DNA from: Halobacteriales archaeon QS_4_70_19
GTDB taxonomy: Archaea > Halobacteriota > Halobacteria > Halobacteriales > Haloarculaceae
NCBI GenBank assembly: GCA_003020985.1
Contig: PXRM01000026.1
Coordinates: 1-64,000 of the forward strand
Direction: 5' to 3'
DNA: 64,000 nucleotides
The position numbers were made by a program, and so were the translations under genes. A model generated the notes under the pieces. It was not told the origin of the DNA. It did not search any database and saw nothing but the letters and a program-made list of their open reading frames with translations. Below, piece by piece: positions 33,849 to 42,638 of the stretch (the first letter of the stretch is position 1; every line of letters starts with the position of its first letter).

Positions 33849-34903
33849 CGGCGGCCCCCGGTCACCATCCGGCCGAGCGTCACCAGGCCGCCGAGCGCGA
33901 CCACGAACCCGTCCGAGACGAGCCGGTAGGCCAGGATGACGGCGCCGGCGGCCGCCACGTCCAGCCCGAGCGCCGTGACCAGCACCGTCCCCAGCGCGAG
34001 GTCGACGCCGCCGGCGCCCGCAGGGAGGGGGACGGCGTTGCCGAGGCTCGATAGCGGGACGGCCAGCAGTGCGAGCGCCGGGACCGCCGAGTGGCCGAGC
34101 GCGACCAGCGTTGCCGACAGCGCGAGCGCGGCGGCCACCCAGCCGGCCGTCGTCAGGGCGAACGCCAGCGCCAGCGCCGGCCGGTCCCGCCCCATCGACC
34201 GGAACGTCTCGCCCACGCCCGCGAGCGCACGGTCCACACGGGCCGGGGCGAGCACCGCCGCGACCCGGTCGGAGAGAGCACCCACGGTCCGTCGCCCCAG
34301 TGCGGCGAGCGCGTGGACCAGCCGCGTCGCCGGTCCCGGCCGCACGGCCACGAGCCCGCCCACGGCCAGGACGGCCGCGACCGCCAGCGTCAGCGCCGGG
34401 AGCAGCAGACGCGCCTCCGCCGCGACGCCGGGTGTCGCGACGGTGATGAGGGCGACGGCCGCCGCGACGACGGCCGCGGGGAATCCGACGAGCTTGCCGG
34501 CCGTCGCGGCGGCGAGGTCGCGCTCGTACGGCAGCGGGGTCAGCTGCCCCAGCGCGTACGCCATCACGGCGGGTCCGCCGAGGCGACCGCCGGGGAGCGT
34601 GAGCTTCGCGAAGTTGCCCGCGAGGTAGGCGAGCAGGAACCGCCCGGGTGGGGTGGGCGCGTCCGCGGCCCGGAACAGGGCGCGCTGGGCCTCGCTCCAG
34701 CAGGCGGTCGCCAGCAGGGTGGCGCCCGCACCTGCGGCGAGCCACCGTCGCTCCGCCCCCGCGAGGTCCGCGAGGACGCGCCGGGGCCCGACGGCGACCA
34801 GGAAGCCGGCCAGGAGGGCGAGGACGGCCACGACGACCACCAGCCGGCGGGCCCGCGGACTCTCCCGGAGGCTCGCCAGCCACCCGTTGCGCTCGGTCGA
34901 CAC
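33845..34903 (-). CDS. YbhN/lysylphosphatidylglycerol synthase-type flippase-like membrane protein (352 aa)
   Basis: Eight or so transmembrane segments with the UPF0104 hallmarks: AYLAGNFAKLTLPGGRLGGP (the conserved N-x-x-P-G-R-x-G-type loop), YERDLAAATAGKLVGFPAAV, and PLPAGAGGVDLALGTVLVTA with AVILAYRLVSDGFVVALGGL near the end. No soluble synthase domain, so a membrane transporter/flippase-like role is inferred. No ATG gives a family N-terminus; GTG at 34903 (STERNGWLASLRESPRARRL) is chosen. The end overlaps the DedA stop by 3-4 bases. Confidence 0.8.
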   Translation of the reverse strand: MSTERNGWLASLRESPRARRLVVVVAVLALLAGFLVAVGPRRVLADLAGAERRWLAAGAGATLLATACWSEAQRALFRAADAPTPPGRFLLAYLAGNFAKLTLPGGRLGGPAVMAYALGQLTPLPYERDLAAATAGKLVGFPAAVVAAAVALITVATPGVAAEARLLLPALTLAVAAVLAVGGLVAVRPGPATRLVHALAALGRRTVGALSDRVAAVLAPARVDRALAGVGETFRSMGRDRPALALAFALTTAGWVAAALALSATLVALGHSAVPALALLAVPLSSLGNAVPLPAGAGGVDLALGTVLVTALGLDVAAAGAVILAYRLVSDGFVVALGGLVTLGRMVTGGRR

Positions 34904-35009
34904 TGCCGGACGGTCGCCCGCCGGCGGTATCAGTCCACCGTCGACCTCCCGGTCGTCGCTCGTGGGAGTGCCCGACTGCCGACTCGCCCGCGCGACGTGG
35001 CGGTGACCG

Positions 35010-35312
35010 ATGGTGGAAGTGTACGTCCTCGGGCTGACGCTGCTGGGGGTCTGTGTCCTCGCGTCGGCCGTCCTCGTCCCGGTCGTCGTCCACGGGCTCG
35101 CCGCCGCCGCCCCGATCGTGAGCATCCTGGCCCGCCGGGGCGACGCCCGGGCGCTCCCGCCAGCCGTCGTGACGGCACTGTCGTGTCAGACGTTCCGGCA
35201 AGACGCTCGCCCCGACCGCGATGGTTCCCGAATCCTGAGAACGACCGAAAGGCGGTCTCAGCGGCCGGGAATCTGCTCCTCCGTCTTTTATCATGGCCCC
35301 CGCAGGAACTGA
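35010..35312 (+). CDS. Possible small membrane protein with degraded C-terminus (100 aa)
   Basis: The first 45 residues (MVEVYVLGLTLLGVCVLASA VLVPVVV when read on, then GLAAAAPIVSILARRGD) look like a genuine transmembrane segment. The rest is Arg/Ser-rich and non-haloarchaeal in composition, overlapping the promoter of the next gene. May be a true short protein truncated by frameshift, or spurious. Confidence 0.3.
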   Translation: MVEVYVLGLTLLGVCVLASAVLVPVVVHGLAAAAPIVSILARRGDARALPPAVVTALSCQTFRQDARPDRDGSRILRTTERRSQRPGICSSVFYHGPRRN

Positions 35313-35313
35313 T

Positions 35314-35802
35314 ATGACGACGAACATCGGTGCACCCGGCGACGGTATCGGACGACGCGAGTTCCTCGCTGCGACGGGGACGGTCGGTGTGACGGCTGCT
35401 GCGGGCTGTACGGCGCTGAGCGACCCGGGCGTGAAGGAGGTCGACCCCGGCGCGGGTCGCCAGCGGCTCGGGAGCGATCTCCCGACGACGGACCCGCCGG
35501 AGGTCGTCGACCTGGAGGAGCGCGGGAACGAGGTGACGCTGAAGGCGAAGGCGGCGGCCCACGAGGCTCACCCGCTGGAGAACATGGGGGGCCCGGTCCG
35601 ACTGCCGCAGGTGTGGGCCTGGCAGGCCGACGACGGTCCGGCCAGCGTGCCGGGCCCCATCCTCCGGACGACGGAGGGCTCCTCGGTCGAGGTGACGCCG
35701 GAGAACACGATGTCGATGCCCCACACCGTTCACTTCCACGGCTCGCAGACCGCCTGGAAGGACGACGGGGTGCCGACGACGACCGACCCGGAGCGCATCT
35801 AG
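35314..35802 (+). pseudogene. Truncated multicopper oxidase (N-terminal about 160 residues only)
   Basis: Tat/lipoprotein-type leader (GIGRREFLAATGTVGVTAAA then GC) and the first cupredoxin domain: VWAWQADDGPASVPGPILRT, then MPHTVHFHGSQTAWKDDGVP with the H-x-H of the copper cluster. It ends abruptly at TTTDPERI-TAG. Further text resembling the missing continuation (SRYNYVTHH) remains in frame for about 25 codons before another stop. An intact enzyme would need two more cupredoxin domains, so this is a decayed laccase/nitrite-reductase-like gene. A TATA-like TTTTAT at 35286 still sits about 26 bases before the ATG. Confidence 0.75.
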
Positions 35803-35986
35803 GTGGACTGTCCCGGGGGACTGGCTCCCCGGAGCCGGTACAACTACGTAACGCACCACATTATCGGGGAACGCCAGCATTAACTGGAATCGAGGCGGAT
35901 TAGTGACATAATTCGGGCATACGGGAACTGTCATGTCCGCGGGTGCCGGGCGAGCGTTGAAACGGCTCCGCGTGCTACCGGTTGGC

Positions 35987-36199
35987 ATGAGCGCCTCCGG
36001 ACTCTGTCAAATCTGCGAGCAGCGCGAGATCGAGGACGGCTGCGCCCGGTGCGGGCGCCTGATCTGCGAGCACCACCTCGAGGAGGGGGCGGGTCTCTGC
36101 GTCGAGTGCTACGCGGAGGTCGGCGGGAGCTGGGAGGACGACGACGGCACGGGCCAGGACGGTCCCGGCCCCGACGGCGTCGACACCTACGAGTTCTGA
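35987..36199 (+). CDS. Small zinc-finger protein, HIT-finger-like (70 aa)
   Basis: MSASGLCQICEQREIEDGCA then RCGRLICEHHLEEGAGLCVE CYAEVGG: two interleaved CxxC sites with a C-x-x-H-H, a double zinc finger resembling treble-clef/B-box or HIT types, then an acidic tail. Several homologous haloarchaeal proteins of this size exist without known function. Start at 35987; an in-frame upstream Met adds Arg-rich sequence and was not used. Confidence 0.75.
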   Translation: MSASGLCQICEQREIEDGCARCGRLICEHHLEEGAGLCVECYAEVGGSWEDDDGTGQDGPGPDGVDTYEF

Positions 36200-36262
36200 C
36201 CGGGCCGCTGGCCGGACCGTCCGAGCCTAGCGTTATCGGCCCCGCGCTGGAACCGGCTCTCG

Positions 36263-37276
36263 ATGCGCGTCGCAGCGTTCACCGACCTGACCGGACCGAA
36301 CGGGGTGACCATCGTCGAGCGACCGGACCCGGAGCCGGGACCGGGGGAGGCGGTCGTCGACGTCGAGGCCTGCGCGATAAACCGCCACGACCTCCGGATC
36401 CTCGAGGGCGACTCCGCGATGGTCGACACCGACGACCTGCCCTTCGTCAGCGGGCTGGACGTCGCCGGGACCGTCGCCGACGTCGGCGACGGCGTGACGG
36501 CGGTCGAGCCCGGCGACCGGGTCGTGCTCTGCCCGAACGAGACCTGCGGACAGTGCCGCTTCTGCCGCGAGGGCCCGGAGAACCAGTGCGAGCGGTACAG
36601 CCTGTTCCACGGGGGCCTCGCCGAGGCCGCGTGCGTCCGGGCCGACCGGCTGCTCCCGCTCCCGGAGTCCGTGGCCACGACGACGGCAGCCGCGCTTCCG
36701 ACCGCGTACATGACCGCCTACCGGATGCTCCAGCGGGCGCAGGCCGGGCCGGGGGACCTCGTCTTCGTCCCCGGCGCGACCGGCGGCGTCGGCGTCGCGA
36801 GCGTCCAGCTCGCGGCCGTCCTCGGGGCGCGGACCGTCGGCACCTCCTCGTCGGCCGCGAAGCTCGACCGGCCGGCCGACCTCGGGCTCGACCACGGGGT
36901 CCAGGGGACCGACCCGGACGAACTGCGCGAGTCGGTCGGGGCCGTCGGTACGCCGGACGCGATCCTGAACCACCTCGGCGGGCCCTACACGGAGCTCGGG
37001 CTCGACCTCGTGCGCCGGGGCGGCCGGATGGTGATCTGCGGGCGGACCGCCGGCAGCCGCTCCGAGTTCGATGTCCCGGACCTGTTCCTCGGCCACAGGC
37101 GGGTCATCGGGAGCACCATGGGGACGCAGGGCGACCTGGAGATGCTGGTGGACCTCGTGGCCACGGGCGACCTCGCCCCCGAGGTCGAGGACACCTACCC
37201 CCTCGCAGCGACTGGCGAGGCGTTCGCCGCGATGCAGGACCGGGGCGCCGTCGGGAAGCCCCTCGTCACGAACTGA
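36263..37276 (+). CDS. Zinc-type alcohol dehydrogenase/quinone oxidoreductase family protein (337 aa)
   Basis: MDR family. GroES-like N-domain with AINRHDLRILEG and GLDVAGTVADVGDGVTAVEP; a structural-zinc-type Cys cluster CPNETCGQCRFCREGPENQC; and a Rossmann domain with VFVPGATGGVGVASVQLAAV. Lacks the Cys usually found as catalytic zinc ligand at the AINR position, so the catalytic metal site may be incomplete; substrate unknown. NAD(P)-dependent. Confidence 0.9.
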   Translation: MRVAAFTDLTGPNGVTIVERPDPEPGPGEAVVDVEACAINRHDLRILEGDSAMVDTDDLPFVSGLDVAGTVADVGDGVTAVEPGDRVVLCPNETCGQCRFCREGPENQCERYSLFHGGLAEAACVRADRLLPLPESVATTTAAALPTAYMTAYRMLQRAQAGPGDLVFVPGATGGVGVASVQLAAVLGARTVGTSSSAAKLDRPADLGLDHGVQGTDPDELRESVGAVGTPDAILNHLGGPYTELGLDLVRRGGRMVICGRTAGSRSEFDVPDLFLGHRRVIGSTMGTQGDLEMLVDLVATGDLAPEVEDTYPLAATGEAFAAMQDRGAVGKPLVTN

Positions 37277-37294
37277 GTCGTGGGCGAACGCGTC

Positions 37295-38350
37295 TCACCC
37301 GAAGACAGCGTGCAGCGCCGTCAGCAGCCACCAGAGGCCGCCGACTGCCACGAGCCCGCCGAACACCTTCGTCAGGGCGACGTTCCAGTCCGCCGGTTCG
37401 ATCTCGTGTTTCGGGGTCTTGCTCCCGATGGCGTCGAGCTGCTCCTGGAACCGCGCGATCGCGTGGGCGTACCGGTAGATCGCCACCCCGCCGAGGAGGA
37501 CGACGGGTCCCAGCACCAGGCCGCCGGGTGCCGGGCTCTCCCGGCTCGAGACCGGGCCGTCGTCGTCATCGGGGTCGGCCGGCGGCGTCGGCCCGTCGAA
37601 CAGGTCCGACTCCGTCGGCGTCGGGGTCGGTGGCGTCCAGGCGCCGACGGCGATCTCGTCGAGGTACGCCCGCGACCGGAGTTCGACGTTCCAGGTCGCG
37701 TTCGTGGTGCCCGTCGCGGCGGTCACGTCCCACTCGTCCGGCGGCCGGGTGGTCGCCTCCTGCACGCCGACGCGGACCGTCCCGTTCGACTCGAACCGCA
37801 CGGTCAGGTCGAAGAAGCGGCCCGAGGGGGCGGTCAACTGCGTCCGGGTGGTGTCGCTCGTGCCCGCCGGCCGGACGACGACGGCCACGGACGCGTCGTT
37901 CTCGCGGTCGACGTTCGTCACTGCGACCGAGGCCGCCGGCACACCGGTCTCGTTCCGTGCGACGACGCGGACGGCGCCGTCCTCGCCGGGGTCGACGGTC
38001 GCGCGGAGGACGCCGCGGTGCCCGTCGAGGGTGGTCGCGGTGAGCGTCGCCGACCCGTTCGTCACGGCCAGCGAGCAGTCGCCGTTCGCGCCGATGGGGA
38101 GCAGCTCGCCGCCGGTCCAGTCGCCGGCGGTGTCGTTCGCGAGCCCGGCAGCGTAGTCGTACTCGCCGTCGAGGTAGTTCAGGTGGCCGCTCCCGTCGCG
38201 GAACTCGCAGCCGTCCGGTTGCGGGGCGACTGTCGAGGCCGGGGGGTCTCCGGTGGGGCCGGCGCTCACCGTCGCCGCGCTCGCCGCGACCAGCACGGCG
38301 ACGACCAGTGCGAACGCGAGGCTCGGAACGAGGGGGTCTCGGGCGTGCAT
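37295..38350 (-). CDS. Secreted/membrane-anchored protein of unknown function (351 aa)
   Basis: Signal peptide (MHARDPLVPSLAFALVVAVL VAASAATVSAG in two parts) and an extracellular beta-rich domain with N-glycosylation sequons (NDTAGDW, TNGSATL, TNATWNV). A Thr/Pro/Asp-rich linker (residues about 250-280) is followed by two C-terminal transmembrane helices (APGGLVLGPVVLLGGVAIY and VFGGLVAVGGLWWLLTAL) separated by a cytoplasmic loop. No known domain. Start at 38350 by the signal peptide. Confidence 0.8.
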   Translation of the reverse strand: MHARDPLVPSLAFALVVAVLVAASAATVSAGPTGDPPASTVAPQPDGCEFRDGSGHLNYLDGEYDYAAGLANDTAGDWTGGELLPIGANGDCSLAVTNGSATLTATTLDGHRGVLRATVDPGEDGAVRVVARNETGVPAASVAVTNVDRENDASVAVVVRPAGTSDTTRTQLTAPSGRFFDLTVRFESNGTVRVGVQEATTRPPDEWDVTAATGTTNATWNVELRSRAYLDEIAVGAWTPPTPTPTESDLFDGPTPPADPDDDDGPVSSRESPAPGGLVLGPVVLLGGVAIYRYAHAIARFQEQLDAIGSKTPKHEIEPADWNVALTKVFGGLVAVGGLWWLLTALHAVFG

Positions 38351-38422
38351 CTGTGGAGGGGGGTAGCTCGGGGACCGACGCGTGCTGCGCTCGATTCCTC
38401 GTGACACTCCCGGCGTCAAAAG

Positions 38423-39241
38423 CTATCGGTACTCGTTGAGCCGGCGCTGCAGCCGCCGGGCCGCGTCGCCCGCCGCGTCGAAGTAGGCGTCCGGGTCCCG
38501 CGCGTCCTCGCCGGCGAAGACGATGCCGCGCGAGGAGTTGACCAGCCCGACGCCGTCGGCCAGGCCGTACTCGACGGCGGCCTCCGCGTCCCCGCCCTGC
38601 GCGCCCACGCCCGGGACGAGGAAGGGGAGGTCCGGGACGACCTCGCGGACCGACTCCAGCTCGTCCGGCGTCGTGGCGCCGACGACGAGGAACACGTCGG
38701 CGGTCGCCGCCTCGTCCCACTCGGCGCAGCGCTGGGCGACGTACTCGTAGAGGCGCTTGTCGTTGCCGACGGCGAGGTTCTGGAAGTCCGCGCCGCCGTC
38801 GTTCGAGGTGCGCGCGAGGACGACCACGCCCGCGTCCGTGCGGAGGAACGGCTCCAGCGAGTCCCGCCCGAGGTACGGGTTGACGGTGATGGCGTCGGCG
38901 TCCAGCCCGTCGGAATCGAGCGCGCGGGCGTACTGGCGCGCGGTGTTGCCGATGTCCCCCCGTTTCGCGTCGAGCAGGACGGGGACGCCCTTCCCGTGGG
39001 CGTAGGCGACCGTCTCCCGGAGCGCGCGCCAGCCGTCCGGGTCCTCGTAGAACGCGGCGTTGGGCTTGTAGCAGGCGGCGTACTCGTGTGTGGCGTCGAT
39101 GATGCGGCGGTTGAACGCCCAGCGCGGCAGGTCGTGGTCGGCCACCGCGTCAGGGAGGCGGTCCGGGTCGGGGTCGAGTCCGACCGAGACGACGCTGTCG
39201 ACCGCCTCGATGCGGGCCCGGAGGTCCTCACGGAAGCTCAT
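38423..39241 (-). CDS. pyrF: Orotidine 5'-phosphate decarboxylase, PyrF type 2 (272 aa)
   Basis: Catalyses the last step of UMP synthesis. Seen: SVVSVGLDPDPDRLPDAV, the K-x-N of YKPNAAFYED, the catalytic D-x-K-R-x-D in LLDAKRGDIGNTA, and FLVPGVGAQGGDAEAA plus VNSSRGIVFAGED near the phosphate site. The length about 270 with LDAKRGDIG marks the type 2 (subfamily 2) enzymes used by haloarchaea. Start MSFREDLRARIEAV. Confidence 0.96.
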   Translation of the reverse strand: MSFREDLRARIEAVDSVVSVGLDPDPDRLPDAVADHDLPRWAFNRRIIDATHEYAACYKPNAAFYEDPDGWRALRETVAYAHGKGVPVLLDAKRGDIGNTARQYARALDSDGLDADAITVNPYLGRDSLEPFLRTDAGVVVLARTSNDGGADFQNLAVGNDKRLYEYVAQRCAEWDEAATADVFLVVGATTPDELESVREVVPDLPFLVPGVGAQGGDAEAAVEYGLADGVGLVNSSRGIVFAGEDARDPDAYFDAAGDAARRLQRRLNEYR

Positions 39242-39363
39242 GGCGTGGTGCTCGACTGGGGGCGGCAAGGGGGTTGCGTTCGTCGGACCGGGGCTGGCGG
39301 GCTACCGGCGGCACCGTTGTGCGGACGACAACCCTCAAACCGGCCACCCCCCAACGGGGGAGC

Positions 39364-40029
39364 GTGCTAGAGGCGGTCGGCTTCGACCTCGACGGGACGC
39401 TCCTCGTGGCCGGACGGTCCCGGGAGGCCCTGCTCCACGACGCCTGCGAGCGGGTGGGCGCACCGCGGCTCCCGCGGGCGGCCTACCTCCGGGTCCACCG
39501 CGACCAGCAGGACGTGGCCGACCGCGAGGCCGTCTTCGCCGCGCTGCTGGCGGCCGAGGGGGTGGACGACGTGGCCCCGGGCGCACTCGCGACGGCGTAC
39601 GACACCGTCGTGGCCGAGGCGACCGGGCCGCTGCCGGGGGCGGCCGCCCTCGTCGAGCGGCTGCGCGAGCGCTACCGCGTCGGTCTGCTGACCGACGGCC
39701 CCGTCGAGACGCAGCGCCGCAAACTCCACCGCAACGGGTGGGCGTCTCTGTTCGACGCCGTCGTCGTCACGGGGTCGCTGCCGGCACCGAAACCCGACGA
39801 ACGAGCGTTCGAGACGCTCTGCGAGACGCTCGATGTGCCGCCGGAACGGACGGCGTACGTCGGTGACGCCCCGGAGGCCGACGTGGCGGGCGCCGCCGCC
39901 GCCGGCCTCCGCCCGGTGCAGGTGCTGTACGAGGGCGGTCCCGACCCGCATCCGGCCGCGGCCGCGACGGTCGAGCGAGCGTCGCTCCCGGCGGCCCTGC
40001 CGGCCGTCCTCGACGGGCTCGGCGGCTAG
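39364..40029 (+). CDS. HAD-superfamily hydrolase (221 aa)
   Basis: All HAD motifs: I GFDLDGTLL (nucleophile and acid/base Asp), II LLTDGP, III KPDERAFETL, IV YVGDAPEADVAGAAAAG. The helical cap lies between motifs I and II, so C1-cap phosphatases such as phosphoglycolate phosphatase or 2-haloacid dehalogenases are the nearest. GTG start at 39364 gives the motif at residue about 7, the family norm; no ATG fits. Confidence 0.88.
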   Translation: MLEAVGFDLDGTLLVAGRSREALLHDACERVGAPRLPRAAYLRVHRDQQDVADREAVFAALLAAEGVDDVAPGALATAYDTVVAEATGPLPGAAALVERLRERYRVGLLTDGPVETQRRKLHRNGWASLFDAVVVTGSLPAPKPDERAFETLCETLDVPPERTAYVGDAPEADVAGAAAAGLRPVQVLYEGGPDPHPAAAATVERASLPAALPAVLDGLGG

Positions 40030-40153
40030 AGAGCTGCCGAACGACGGAGAGAACTCACGAGACCCCGGCCGTTCGACGACTGTCTGACACGCTCGCGTGA
40101 AACACTGGCAAACAGGCCATGGATTTAAGTCGGCGCGTGCCCGTACGCTAGTC

Positions 40154-40804
40154 ATGGCCGCGTACAGTCGGCCGGCCCTGCGGAATCTGTTCGACGACTC
40201 GCCCACCCCGCACATCGCCCATCCGCCGCGGACCCATCACCGAGACTACTACCTCGCAGCCGATGGGTCGTTCCGGCAGTCGGGCGACGGTGGGCTGGGC
40301 GTCCTCATCGAGACCCGGGACGGGGGCACCGTCGCGCGGCTGGCGATGCCCGACCGGGTCCCGGACAACAACGTCGCCGAGTACCGGGCGCTGCATCTCG
40401 GACTGGACGTGCTCGCCGAGCACGCCCACCCGGAGGCACGCGTCGGTGTCCTCGTCGACCACGACGACCTCGCGGCCAACGTCAACCGGGCGACGCTGGC
40501 CGCGAAGGGCGACCGCCCGCCGCATCCGTATCGGGTGCCGCGGGCGGCGCGCCACCACTGGCGGGGCATCCGCGCCCGCGTAGCGCGCTTCGCGGAGCTG
40601 CGTGCCGCGCGCATCGACTCCCGCGAGAACCCCGCCCACCCGCTCGCGAACACGCCCGAGCAGTACCGCGGCGTGCAGGTCCGTCCCGACCCCGACGACC
40701 TGCCCGGCGAGCCCGCGGACCTCCGCGAGGAGTCGGGTACTCGCGACCGCGGGAGCGAACAGGTCCCGCCGCCGTCACGGGCCGACCGACACGCCTCCGA
40801 CTAG
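40154..40804 (+). CDS. RNase H-like protein (216 aa)
   Basis: An RNase HI-like fold: YYLAADGSFRQSGDGGLGVL (first acidic residue), NNVAEYRALHLGLDVLAEH (the conserved Glu helix) and VGVLVDHDDLAANVNRATLA (third acid). The C-terminal about 80 residues are long and basic then disordered. Haloarchaea have several such proteins; RNA cleavage in RNA-DNA hybrids is the presumed activity. Start at 40154 (MAAYSRPALRNLFDD). Confidence 0.83.
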   Translation: MAAYSRPALRNLFDDSPTPHIAHPPRTHHRDYYLAADGSFRQSGDGGLGVLIETRDGGTVARLAMPDRVPDNNVAEYRALHLGLDVLAEHAHPEARVGVLVDHDDLAANVNRATLAAKGDRPPHPYRVPRAARHHWRGIRARVARFAELRAARIDSRENPAHPLANTPEQYRGVQVRPDPDDLPGEPADLREESGTRDRGSEQVPPPSRADRHASD

Positions 40805-40936
40805 GGCGGCCGACGCGGACGCCCCGCGGCCCCGGGGGGCCCGCGCCCTCTCTCACGCCTCGCTCGTCGCTCCCGAGCGGCGGGACCGGGCGAAACGGTT
40901 AGGGTCTCGCCGGGAGAACCACGGGACGGAACCGTA

Positions 40937-41254
40937 ATGACCGACCGAACCCGCCAGGCACCGGAGGGGTCCGAGTCCAGTTCCGCGTCCGACGCCGACT
41001 ACCCGCAGACGTGGATGGACGGGATCGACGAGGTGCTGGACGAGGCGATGACCCGCGACGAGGGCCTCGAACTCACCGCGGAGGACCTCCAGGTCGAGGT
41101 ACCGCTTCGCTTCGGCGAGAGCACCCCCCGAGCCGAGTGGGGGCTCGACGGCAGCGTCCGCATCGACGTGGAGGGCGAGCGCGGCCCGCTGGCCGAGTGG
41201 GTCCGACTCTGGGGCGCGCAGTTCCCCGAACGAAGAAACGGAGAGGATAAGTAG
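40937..41254 (+). CDS. Hypothetical acidic haloarchaeal protein (105 aa)
   Basis: MTDRTRQAPEGSESSSASDA ... ELTAEDLQVEVPLRFGESTP, then WGLDGSVRIDVEGERGPLAE W. A disordered Ser-rich start is followed by a compact acidic domain. Conserved-looking but no recognised family; possibly membrane-independent regulatory or structural. Confidence 0.68.
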   Translation: MTDRTRQAPEGSESSSASDADYPQTWMDGIDEVLDEAMTRDEGLELTAEDLQVEVPLRFGESTPRAEWGLDGSVRIDVEGERGPLAEWVRLWGAQFPERRNGEDK

Positions 41255-41340
41255 TACAAATGCAGAATATATAAGAAAAAACGTCCCATTCAGCCTAAGA
41301 TAAGAATATTGATGAATTATGAACGGGTTCTTTGTCGCAT

Positions 41341-41482
41341 ACCGCGCGACCGAAGGGAGCGCGGTTTTACCGCTGGCGAGCGGAGCGAGCCAGCGGCATT
41401 TTTCTGAACGTTTTTTCCGCCGAAAGGGGCCCGCAGGGCGGCGGAGCCGCCCGAGGACACCCGAGGCGGAAAAAAGCTCCTG
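41341..41482. repeat. Multi-hairpin 3' element B (TTTCTGAACGTTTT class)
   Basis: Abuts the stop of the minus-strand diiron-protein gene. Hairpins ACCGCGC/GCGCGGT (41341-41365), CCGCTGGC/GCCAGCGG around 41370-41396, and GGGCGGC/GCCGCCC further right. The shared motifs CGGAGCGAGCC and TTTCTGAACGTTTT (41401-41414) match element A at 10744-10919. Minus-strand end of both reads GAGCTTTTTCCGCC-like just after the stop codon. Confidence 0.6.
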
Positions 41483-42466
41483 TTAGTCGTCGCCCGCAGC
41501 CGGCGACGGCGTGGTGCCGCCCTCGCCGTCGTCGAGCTTGACGAGCTCCTCCACGTCGGGGATGTCGGCCTCGGCGTCCGTGATGATCTCGATGCGCCGG
41601 GTGAGCTTGTCGGAGGCGTACTCGACGAGCGCGGAGGGGTCGACGAAGCCCGAGTCGGAGTAGGAGACGACGCCGGCGATGTTGGGCATCTGCTCCTGGA
41701 GGACGTCCTGGACGACCTGCTCGTCGACCTCGCCGCCGGCGAGGTGCTGCTGGACCTTGTACATCCCGAAGCCGACGTGGCGCCCCTCGTCGGAGCGAAT
41801 GTAGCTGACACCCTCGATGAGGGCCTCCAGGTCGGGGAAGTCGGGGGCGTCGGCCGTCGTGATGTCGCCGCCGCTGTCGGAGAACCCGGATGCGAGGCCG
41901 TAGTAGCCCGTCTGGGCCAGTACGGACTCGACGGCGAGGTGGTAGTGACAGAACGCCCGGACGCGGTTCTCCGGCGTGTCGTTCTCGAGCAGCTCGTGCA
42001 TGGCCGCCTCGGTGTCGTCGAACAGCCGCTCGTAGGCCGGCATGAAGTACCGGTCGTCCGTGGGGTCGGTGACCTCGATGCCGTGGTGCTTGGCGACCGG
42101 GTTGATGACTTCCCGCCAGTAGCGGTCGAAGAAGGCCGTGTGCTTCGCCTCCTCGTAGATCTGGCTGGAGACGAACATCTGGTCGTCGATGTCGTCCATG
42201 GCGATGGCCAGCGGCGCGAGGTCCTCGGTCACGGCCTCCTCGCCCGCGCCGAACAGGGCGATGGACTGGCGGAGGTCGTCGAACCCGTCCTCGTCGATGA
42301 TCTCCTCGTCGGCGTCGATCATCCGCTGGCGGTCCTGCTCGATGAGCGACTGTTCGATGTCCTCGTACGGGTCCCAGTGGTTGTAGACGGCGTGCCTGAA
42401 GTAGCCGCCGACCCGCCCGTCGGGGTCCAGCCGGAGGTCTCGGTCGTCGTCGGCGTATCGGCTCAT
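41483..42466 (-). CDS. R2-like diiron carboxylate protein (ribonucleotide reductase beta / R2lox-like, 327 aa)
   Basis: Ferritin-like four-helix diiron core: first E-x-x-H in SSQIYEEAKHTAFFDRYWRE, a helix Glu in YHLAVESVLAQTGYYGLASG, and second E-x-x-H in SYIRSDEGRHVGFGMYKVQQ. Length and YEEAKH fit haloarchaeal proteins annotated as class I RNR small subunit or R2-like ligand-binding oxidase. No large-subunit gene is adjacent, which slightly favours an oxidase. The start at 42466 (MSRYADDDRDLRLDPDG) follows the family. Divergent from the helix-turn-helix gene. Confidence 0.87.
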   Translation of the reverse strand: MSRYADDDRDLRLDPDGRVGGYFRHAVYNHWDPYEDIEQSLIEQDRQRMIDADEEIIDEDGFDDLRQSIALFGAGEEAVTEDLAPLAIAMDDIDDQMFVSSQIYEEAKHTAFFDRYWREVINPVAKHHGIEVTDPTDDRYFMPAYERLFDDTEAAMHELLENDTPENRVRAFCHYHLAVESVLAQTGYYGLASGFSDSGGDITTADAPDFPDLEALIEGVSYIRSDEGRHVGFGMYKVQQHLAGGEVDEQVVQDVLQEQMPNIAGVVSYSDSGFVDPSALVEYASDKLTRRIEIITDAEADIPDVEELVKLDDGEGGTTPSPAAGDD

Positions 42467-42608
42467 GGTACACCCCGCACTGGGGGCTGTCACCGCCTGT
42501 CAGTAGCGCCGGCGATATGAGGGCTGCTTAAGTGGTCTCGCGGCCCCCCGGGGTCGACCCGAGCGGTCGGGGGCTCCGGCGCGGGAGACGGCGGCCTCCA
42601 GAGGAAGG

Positions 42609-42615
42609 CATAAAG
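42609..42615 (+). promoter_or_regulatory. TATA box of the HTH_10 gene
   Basis: CATAAAG centred 27 bases before the ATG at 42639, predicting a leaderless mRNA. Confidence 0.6.
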
Positions 42616-42638
42616 CCATCTCCCACGAGAGGCCGGGT

